A stretch of DNA of 5,291 nt, from NCBI GenBank assembly GCA_934358235.1, contig CAKRKK010000170.1, forward strand, positions 1 to 5,291, read 5' to 3'. This document shows, in pieces, positions 1 through 4,374 of the stretch (position 1 is the stretch's first letter; the number at the start of each line of letters is the position of its first letter). The position numbers and the translations under genes were made by a program. The DNA is from an uncultured Lachnospira sp. GTDB lineage: Bacteria > Bacillota > Clostridia > Lachnospirales > Lachnospiraceae. The notes under the pieces were generated by a model, which worked only from the letters and a program-made list of their open reading frames with translations, did no database searches and was not told the origin of the DNA.

Positions 1-2
1 GT

Positions 3-107
3 TCATATGTTATGGAATCAGCGGCAGAGGATATAAAAAAGCATGGCAGGTATATAACAGGCTGGGTTGAAGAAACACTTAGAGAGAATTTTAAGGAGCT
101 GCTATAA
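3..107 (+). CDS. C-terminal end of an unrecognised protein (5' end outside window)
   Basis: Frame 3 is open from the window edge to a TAA at 105-107, giving 34 residues (SYVMESAAEDIKK..., ending ...ENFKELL). The other two forward frames hit stops within about 70 bases, at TAA 34-36 and TGA 68-70. The fragment is charged and probably helical, rich in Glu and Lys, with no membrane segment and no catalytic motif visible. I do not recognise the family from so short a tail. It could be the end of any soluble cytoplasmic protein. Its stop codon lies inside the left arm of a perfect AT-only inverted repeat (103-126), and the next gene begins 88 bases downstream on the same strand. Confidence 0.6.
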   Translation, partial: SYVMESAAEDIKKHGRYITGWVEETLRENFKELL

Positions 108-126
108 AATATAGAAATATTTTATA
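103..126. repeat. Perfect 10-bp AT-only inverted repeat with 4-nt loop
   Basis: The left arm TATAAAATAT (103-112) and right arm ATATTTTATA (117-126) are exact reverse complements around the loop AGAA (113-116). All ten pairs are A-T. The left arm contains the TAA stop of the upstream gene. As RNA it would form a weak all-AU hairpin whose 3' arm is U-rich, so it could be a poor terminator or an mRNA end structure. As DNA it could be a symmetric protein-binding site or an easily melted segment. The symmetry is seen directly; any function is inference, and chance symmetry is more likely in AT-rich DNA. Confidence 0.5.
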
Positions 127-140
127 TGCAGGATGGGTGG

Positions 141-170
141 TGGTTAATACTGCCACAAACACATTATAAT
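141..170 (+). promoter_or_regulatory. Candidate sigma-A promoter before the small acidic gene
   Basis: An exact TATAAT -10 hexamer lies at 165-170, 25 bases before the ATG of the small gene at 196. With an 18-bp spacer the -35 would be TGGTTA at 141-146, only 3 of 6 matches to TTGACA, and there is no extended TGn element. The distance to the start codon suits a short leader with the ribosome site at 180-189. The call rests mainly on the -10 in an AT-rich region. Confidence 0.3.
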
Positions 171-195
171 AAATGAATCAGGAAAGAGGTTATAT

Positions 196-462
196 ATGCA
201 GAAACATATAAGAGAATGTGCAGAAGTATTTTTAAGAGATCAGAAAAGACTTTTTGATGAACCGGTTGTTTATGATGTTGAAGAAGCAGAGGAATTTCTT
301 GAGGACTGCTTCGCACAATATTGTAAGAATATCAAGGAATTAAAGCAGGTCATGGATGATGAGGGCATGGATATATCGGGCATGTCAGATGAGGAGATTG
401 AAGAACAGCTTGAGGTGTTTAAGCTTGATAATAATAACGGTTACTTCTTTGTTGAAGCCTGA
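196..462 (+). CDS. Small acidic hypothetical protein (88 aa)
   Basis: The ATG at 196 is preceded by the strong Shine-Dalgarno AGGAAAGAGG (180-189) at six-base spacing, and the frame closes with TGA at 460-462, so this is very likely translated. The product has about 25 Asp/Glu against 9 Lys/Arg, a net charge near -16. It starts with a mixed amphipathic stretch (MQKHIRECAEVFLRDQKRLF), continues through Glu-rich segments that look helical (about residues 28-52 and 63-76), and ends in a short hydrophobic GYFFVEA. Three cysteines (8, 38, 43) do not form a recognisable metal motif. It has no signal peptide or membrane segment, so it should be cytosolic. I do not recognise a named family. A small adaptor or a DNA/RNA-mimic-like acidic protein are possibilities only. 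It has its own candidate promoter and lies 127 bases before rlmH. Confidence 0.75.
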   Translation: MQKHIRECAEVFLRDQKRLFDEPVVYDVEEAEEFLEDCFAQYCKNIKELKQVMDDEGMDISGMSDEEIEEQLEVFKLDNNNGYFFVEA

Positions 463-470
463 CAATATGA

Positions 471-506
471 CGGTATGCTTTCGGGCAGGCAGTTTATGCC
501 GCAAAG
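471..506 (+). other. Possible hairpin region between the small gene and rlmH, two alternative folds
   Basis: Two mutually exclusive stems can be drawn just after the stop of the small gene. One pairs CGGTATG (471-477) with TATGCCG (495-501), with two G-U pairs. The other pairs CTTT plus GGCA (478-481, 484-487) with TGCC plus AAAG (497-500, 503-506) around a 2x2 mismatch. No U-tract follows (the next bases are purine-rich), so neither is a standard intrinsic terminator. It may only be a 3' mRNA structure or chance pairing. Confidence 0.25.
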
Positions 507-528
507 AAGCAGCGTTTCAGGACAAGGT

Positions 529-558
529 TTGGTAATAGTATATAAATAATAATATAAA
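529..558 (+). promoter_or_regulatory. rlmH: Candidate promoter for rlmH
   Basis: TTGGTA (529-534, four matches to TTGACA) and TATAAA (553-558, five matches to TATAAT) are separated by 18 bp. Transcription would begin around 565 and leave a leader of about 25 bases before the rlmH ATG, just enough for the ribosome site at 580-585. The whole segment 533-573 is nearly pure A/T, so hexamer matches occur easily by chance. A 13-nt direct repeat overlies the spacer and the expected start site. Confidence 0.35.
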
Positions 559-573
559 ACTAATAGTATATAA
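533..573 (+). repeat. 13-nt direct repeat in the rlmH upstream region
   Basis: TAATAGTATATAA occurs exactly at 533-545 and again at 561-573, 28 bp apart start to start. The bases outside the copies differ, so the match ends sharply. One copy falls in the spacer of the candidate rlmH promoter and the other over its expected transcription start, which is how a pair of operator half-sites can be placed. The 28-bp period is not a whole number of helical turns, which weakens the operator idea. The repeat itself is certain; its role is not. Confidence 0.5.
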
Positions 574-579
574 CAGAGT

Positions 580-585
580 GGAGAG
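580..585 (+). promoter_or_regulatory. rlmH: Ribosome binding site that fixes the rlmH start
   Basis: GGAGAG at 580-585 lies 4-6 bases before the ATG at 590. An in-frame GTG at 578 overlaps this site and has no Shine-Dalgarno of its own, so it would add four residues (MESV) before the usual RlmH beginning. The ATG is therefore preferred. Confidence 0.75.
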
Positions 586-589
586 CGTT

Positions 590-1069
590 ATGAGAATAAC
601 AATATGTTGTGTAGGAAAAGTAAAGGAAAAGTTTTACTGCCAGGCAATAGAAGAGTATTCTAAAAGATTGTCTAAGTATTGCAGGCTGGAAATAAAGGAA
701 GTGGCAGATGAAAAGACACCAGATAGCGCAAGCGATAATGTGAACAGAATGATAAAAGAAAAAGAAGGGGAAAGACTTCTTTCTGGTATCAAGGATGATA
801 TGTATGTTATTGCACTTGCAATAGATGGAAATATGCTGGACTCGGTAGAGCTGTCAGGAAAGCTTGATAATCTTGGAATATCAGGCAAAAGTGATATAGC
901 ATTTGTTATAGGTGGTTCGCTTGGACTTGATGATAAGGTGTTAAAAAGAGCTGATTATAAGTTAAGCTTTTCTAAGCTGACATTTCCACACCAGCTTATG
1001 AGAGTTATATTATTAGAACAGATATACAGGGCTTTCAGAATAATGAAAAATGAGCCTTATCACAAGTAA
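590..1069 (+). CDS. rlmH: 23S rRNA (pseudouridine1915-N3)-methyltransferase RlmH
   Basis: RlmH is a small SPOUT-class (trefoil-knot) methyltransferase that uses S-adenosylmethionine to methylate N3 of pseudouridine 1915 in helix 69 of 23S rRNA. It acts as a homodimer on assembled 70S ribosomes in the cytosol. The 159 residues match the usual 155-160 aa. Family marks are the N-terminal strand [15 protein letters not shown] (1-15), the glycine loop [10 protein letters not shown] (105-114) that binds SAM, and the conserved end [20 protein letters not shown] (130-149) followed by the terminal YHK (157-159). The ATG at 590 is chosen over the GTG at 578 because the GGAGAG site overlaps the GTG and because family members begin at M-(K/R)-I-T. 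It may have its own promoter in the AT-rich DNA upstream. The foldase gene follows after 69 bases with no terminator seen. Identification is secure; nothing is missing or broken. Confidence 0.96.
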   Translation: MRITICCVGKVKEKFYCQAIEEYSKRLSKYCRLEIKEVADEKTPDSASDNVNRMIKEKEGERLLSGIKDDMYVIALAIDGNMLDSVELSGKLDNLGISGKSDIAFVIGGSLGLDDKVLKRADYKLSFSKLTFPHQLMRVILLEQIYRAFRIMKNEPYHK

Positions 1070-1128
1070 GCAGATGTATAAGAACCGCTGCTAAGGGCGT
1101 AGAACATTACAAGAATATATGTAGGAAT

Positions 1129-1135
1129 GAGGAAG
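1129..1135 (+). promoter_or_regulatory. Ribosome binding site that fixes the foldase start
   Basis: The purine run GAGGAAG (1129-1135) ends three bases before the ATG at 1139, with the GAGGA core five bases away. An earlier in-frame ATG at 1127 overlaps this site and has only GTAGGA immediately against it, too close to act. Using 1139 removes four residues (MRKI) and places the basic MKRRKKR directly before the membrane segment. Confidence 0.6.
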
Positions 1136-1138
1136 ATT

Positions 1139-2134
1139 ATGAAAAGAAGAAAGAAAAGAATCGTTACAGGACTGATAATAGTTATAGCGGCTGTTGCTGT
1201 TCTGGTATTTATGAAATATTTTAATGGTAACGGATTATATATATCAACAGGCATGGGTAAAAATGTTTTAGCTAAGGTGGATGGACAGAAAACATACACT
1301 ATGGATGCTGCTATACTTATGTCAGATGCGAAATCACAGTATGAAGAGATGTTTGGAAGCTCTATATGGTCACAGCAGATAGATGGCAGAACCTTTGAGG
1401 AATATATTAAAGAACAGATAAAGGTAAAGCTCATAAGAGTAAGATGCATGAATGCATGTGCCAAGGAAAAGGGCATAGTTCTTGGACGTGAGGAAAAGGA
1501 TAGTGTAAAGAAGGCAGCAGACCAGTATTATAATGCACTTACAGAAGCCCAAAGAGAGGAATATGACATAACCGAAGAAAGAGTAAACAAGATGTTTACT
1601 GAATTCGCTCTGGCAAAGAAGCTGTACAATGACCAGACTTCACTTATGGATATCGAGATAAGTGCAGATGATTCAAGAGTTATTAATATACAATATGTAG
1701 TTACGGATACAAGGGAAGAGATAGAGAAGGCTTATGCTGAGCTTAAGTCTGGAAGCTCATTTTTTGCTATAGCTAAGAAGTATAACTCAGACGGAGAATA
1801 TGAGTATGAGTTAAGAAGGGGTGAGATGGACAGCGTATTTGAGGAGGCTGCTTATTCACTTGCAACAGGAGAAATGAGTGGAGTTGTTGAGGCAGAAGGA
1901 AAGTATTATATCATCAGATGCACCTCAGATAATGACAAAGCTAAAACAGAGGTTAACAGGTCAGCTATACTTGCAGATAAGAAGCTGGAGGCATTCAATG
2001 AGCAGTTTGAACAATATGAGTCAAAGAAATATGTTGAATGGAATAAAAGAGAATGGGCAAAGCTGAGTGTATCTGGCGCAGCAGGCTATCAGGTTAAGTT
2101 CGAAGATATATTTAATACAATAGAGATTAACTAA
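1139..2134 (+). CDS. Membrane-anchored SurA/PrsA-like foldase with degenerate parvulin (PpiC-type) domain
   Basis: The 331-residue product begins with MKRRKKR and a hydrophobic helix (about 8-25) acting as an uncleaved signal anchor. There is no lipobox cysteine, so unlike classical PrsA it is not a lipoprotein. Residues 43-160 resemble the helical SurA-type N-terminal chaperone region, with an opening VLAKVDGQKTYTMDAAI like that of many foldases. Residues 178-262 follow the parvulin pattern: a strand INIQYVV, then AYAELKSGSSFFAIAKKYNSD (199-218), FEEAAYSLATGEMSGVV (234-250) and KYYIIR (255-260). A Lys/Glu-rich tail runs to 331. Such proteins help exported proteins fold outside the membrane. 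Both histidines usual in active parvulins are replaced (Gln185, Tyr257 by my alignment) and the GGDLG turn is shortened to ELRRGEMD, so prolyl isomerase activity is doubtful and a chaperone role is more likely. It lies between rlmH and the topoisomerase genes with no evident functional tie. Confidence 0.8.
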   Translation: MKRRKKRIVTGLIIVIAAVAVLVFMKYFNGNGLYISTGMGKNVLAKVDGQKTYTMDAAILMSDAKSQYEEMFGSSIWSQQIDGRTFEEYIKEQIKVKLIRVRCMNACAKEKGIVLGREEKDSVKKAADQYYNALTEAQREEYDITEERVNKMFTEFALAKKLYNDQTSLMDIEISADDSRVINIQYVVTDTREEIEKAYAELKSGSSFFAIAKKYNSDGEYEYELRRGEMDSVFEEAAYSLATGEMSGVVEAEGKYYIIRCTSDNDKAKTEVNRSAILADKKLEAFNEQFEQYESKKYVEWNKREWAKLSVSGAAGYQVKFEDIFNTIEIN

Positions 2135-2138
2135 GCCT

Positions 2139-2175
2139 GTGTGTATGAATGGGAATAGCGTTTATTAATACGCAC
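2139..2175 (+). other. Imperfect inverted repeat between the foldase and topoisomerase genes
   Basis: GTGTGTAT (2139-2146) can pair with ATACGCAC (2168-2175) over eight positions, one of them a G-U pair, around a 21-nt loop that can itself form AATA/TATT. A competing small stem GCGT/ACGC (2158-2161 with 2170-2173) and an outer CCTGT/ACAGG (2136-2140 with 2184-2188) are also possible. There is no following U-tract, so I do not call a terminator. It lies just after the foldase stop and about 80 bases before the next start, in the 123-base spacer, where I see no convincing promoter. Confidence 0.3.
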
Positions 2176-2257
2176 GTTATCCTACAGGTATGTAAGCAGG
2201 AGAATAAGAAATAAACAGTTATTATAGTTAACAGAAAGGTATGGTTATAAAGTATAG

Positions 2258-4243
2258 ATGGCACAGAAATATGATGCAAATAGTATATCTATCCTGGAAG
2301 GTCTGGAGGCAGTAAGAAAAAGGCCCGGAATGTACATAGGAAGCGTTGGAACAAAGGGTTTGAACCATCTTATATATGAAATAGCGGATAATGCAGTAGA
2401 TGAACATCTGGCAGGTTATTGTACAGAGATTACAGTAACACTTAACGATGATGGAACGGCTACTATTATAGATAATGGACGAGGTATTCCGATAGGCATT
2501 CATCCTAAAGCAGGGATACCTGCAGTTGAGGTTGTATTCACAGTATTGCATGCTGGTGGCAAGTTCGGAGATGGTGGCTATAAAATATCCGGTGGACTTC
2601 ATGGAGTTGGTGCATCAGTAGTTAATGCACTTTCAGTATGGCTGGAGGTAGAAATAAGAGTTGATGGTGGTGTATACAAGCAGCGTTATGAGAAAGGAAA
2701 GGCAGTTGCACCACTTGAAAAGACAGGAACCTGCAGGAAAAGTGATACAGGTACCAAAGTTACATTCTTACCGGATGGAGAAATATTTGAAAAGACAAGA
2801 TTCAAGTCAGATTCCATAAAAAGCAGGATGCACGAAACAACATATCTTAATCCGGGACTTACAATACACTTTGAGGATAAGAGAAGTGGAAGTGAAGAAA
2901 AGATTACATATTCTGAGCCGGACGGTATCAGGGCGTATGTTAAAGAGCTTAATAATGGTAAGGAAGCCGTTACTGATATAATATACTTTAAGAAGAATGA
3001 GGATGGTATAGAAGTTGAGTGTGCCTTCCAGTATGTTAATGAGTTTGAGGAAAACATACTAGGCTTCTGTAACAATATATATACACAGGAGGGTGGAACA
3101 CACATCACAGGCTTTAAGTCAAAGTTTACTATGATTATAAACCAGTATGCAAGAGAACTGGGGATTCTTAAGGATAAGGACAACAACTTTACAGGGCTGG
3201 ATGTAAGAAATGGTATGACAGCGATAGTCGCCATCAAGCATCCAGCACCAAGATTCGAAGGACAGACGAAGACAAAGCTTGATAATCCGGATGCAGGAAC
3301 GGTAGTAAGTGCAGTTACGAGTGATGAGGTGCAGCTTTACTTTGACAGGAATCTTGAGCAGCTAAAGGCGGTAATAGCGTGTGCAGAAAAGTCGGCAAAG
3401 ATAAGAAAAGCTGAGGAGAGGACAAAGACTAATCTTTTAACAAAGTCAAAGTTTTCGATTGATTCTAATGGAAAGCTTGCCAACTGTGAGAGTAAGAATG
3501 CCAAAGAGTGTGAGGTATTCATTGTGGAGGGAGATTCAGCCGGAGGCTCTGCAAAGACAGCACGTAACAGACGTACACAGGCAATACTTCCAATCAGGGG
3601 TAAGATACTTAATGTTGAGAAGGCTTCAATAGATAAGGTACTTGCGAATGGTGAGATTAAAACAATGATTAATTCCTTTGGCTGTGGCTTTTTAGAAGGC
3701 TATGGCAATGATTTTGATATAAGCAGGCTTAGATATGATAAGATTATCATTATGACGGATGCCGATGTGGATGGTGCGCATATTGATACGCTGCTGCTTA
3801 CCTTTTTCTACAGATTCATGCCAGAGCTTATTAATCAGGGACATGTGTATATTGCAACACCTCCGCTCTACAGGGCTGAGTTAAAGAGAGCACCTAAGCA
3901 GGATAAAGAGGCAAAGAAAACTGCCATAGGCAGGTCTAAGCAGTCAAAGACAGATAAAGCAGCACTTGTGCAGTATCTGTATGATGATAAGGCACTTGAT
4001 AGATATAAAGAGCTTCATGCCAGCGGGACATATACATTGCAAAGATATAAGGGCTTAGGTGAGATGGATCCTGAGCAGTTATGGGAAACTACACTTAATC
4101 CGGAAACAAGAATATTAAAGCAGGTTGAGATAGAAGATGCCAGAATGGCAACAGAGGTTACTTCTATGCTTATGGGAAGTGACGTACCACCAAGAAGAGC
4201 ATTTATACACGCACATGCTAATGAAGCACAGATAGATGCCTGA
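2258..4243 (+). CDS. Type IIA DNA topoisomerase (ATP-hydrolysing) subunit B, GyrB/ParE family
   Basis: This is the ATPase and TOPRIM subunit of a gyrase or topoisomerase IV, which with the A subunit passes one duplex through a double-strand break in another. The 661 residues contain a GHKL ATPase with Glu41, Asn45 and Asp48 (EIADNAVDE), DNGRGIP (72-78) and the lid GGLHGVGASVVNALS (112-126). Arg134 probably matches the novobiocin-contact arginine. A transducer domain has the QTK loop at 336-338. The TOPRIM domain has EGDSAGG (424-430) and DADVDGAH (501-508), with metal-binding Glu424, Asp501, Asp503 and Asp505. The C-terminal part has QRYKGLGEMDPEQLW (595-609) and ends near MGSDVPPRRAFI. A lysine-rich insert lies at about 541-570. 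A TAG directly before the ATG excludes any upstream start, yet no Shine-Dalgarno sits at normal distance. QTKTKLDNPDA and PIRGKILNVEKA are closer to gyrase, but no recF or dnaN is nearby. Gyrase versus topo IV remains open, so no symbol is given. Confidence 0.93.
   Translation: MAQKYDANSISILEGLEAVRKRPGMYIGSVGTKGLNHLIYEIADNAVDEHLAGYCTEITVTLNDDGTATIIDNGRGIPIGIHPKAGIPAVEVVFTVLHAGGKFGDGGYKISGGLHGVGASVVNALSVWLEVEIRVDGGVYKQRYEKGKAVAPLEKTGTCRKSDTGTKVTFLPDGEIFEKTRFKSDSIKSRMHETTYLNPGLTIHFEDKRSGSEEKITYSEPDGIRAYVKELNNGKEAVTDIIYFKKNEDGIEVECAFQYVNEFEENILGFCNNIYTQEGGTHITGFKSKFTMIINQYARELGILKDKDNNFTGLDVRNGMTAIVAIKHPAPRFEGQTKTKLDNPDAGTVVSAVTSDEVQLYFDRNLEQLKAVIACAEKSAKIRKAEERTKTNLLTKSKFSIDSNGKLANCESKNAKECEVFIVEGDSAGGSAKTARNRRTQAILPIRGKILNVEKASIDKVLANGEIKTMINSFGCGFLEGYGNDFDISRLRYDKIIIMTDADVDGAHIDTLLLTFFYRFMPELINQGHVYIATPPLYRAELKRAPKQDKEAKKTAIGRSKQSKTDKAALVQYLYDDKALDRYKELHASGTYTLQRYKGLGEMDPEQLWETTLNPETRILKQVEIEDARMATEVTSMLMGSDVPPRRAFIHAHANEAQIDA
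3878..3967 (+). other. Lysine-rich insert in the topoisomerase B subunit
   Basis: Residues 541-570 of the B subunit hold ten Lys/Arg in thirty, including KRAPKQDKEAKK and RSKQSKTDK. They sit between the end of the TOPRIM core (TPPLYRAE) and the conserved YLYDDKALDRY / QRYKGLGEM segment. In most GyrB and ParE proteins this junction is a short loop. The insert is low in hydrophobic residues and probably disordered and surface-exposed. It keeps the reading frame and the flanking motifs are intact, so it is not damage. Confidence 0.55.
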
Positions 4244-4300
4244 TAGATAATTGCCTGATGATTGTAACAATAGTTGTTGAAGTAAATGCAGGCGGAAATT

Positions 4301-4318
4301 ATTATTTATTGAAATAAT
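4301..4318 (+). repeat. AT-only inverted repeat upstream of the topoisomerase A gene
   Basis: ATTATTT (4301-4307) and AAATAAT (4312-4318) are exact reverse complements around the four-base loop ATTG, in the 131-base gap between the two topoisomerase genes. A longer-looped alternative pairs AATTATT (4297-4303) with AATAATT (4313-4319). The stem is all A-T and is not followed by a T-tract, so termination is unlikely. A further small hairpin AACAA-TAG-TTGTT (4266-4278) lies upstream. I find no well-spaced promoter in this gap, which suggests read-through from the B gene. Confidence 0.35.
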
Positions 4319-4374
4319 TGGTAAAATATAAAAAATAAGTATTGAATATGAATTCAGTATAGTATGGAGAAGAA

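Noticed and set aside
578..589. GTG at 578 as the rlmH start
   Set aside because: It overlaps the GGAGAG ribosome site and adds residues not usual at the RlmH N-terminus; the ATG at 590 fits better.
1060..1476. Minus-strand open frame of 138 codons opposite the foldase start
   Set aside because: Its hydrophobic stretches are just the complement of Lys/Glu-rich and AT-rich sense codons, and it overlaps a better supported gene.
2200..2228. TATAGT (2223-2228) as a -10 for the topoisomerase B gene
   Set aside because: No acceptable -35 lies 16-18 bp upstream (GAGAAT, GGAGAA), so a promoter is not supported.
2686..3237. Open frame of 183 codons on the minus strand within the topoisomerase B gene
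   Set aside because: It is antisense to conserved GyrB/ParE sequence, its composition is the mirror of the sense gene, and no promoter or ribosome site supports it.
4309..4332. TTGAAA (4309-4314) and TATAAA (4327-4332) as a promoter for the topoisomerase A gene
   Set aside because: The hexamers are good, but the 12-bp spacer is far too short for sigma-A, and no alternative -10 lies at 16-18 bp.
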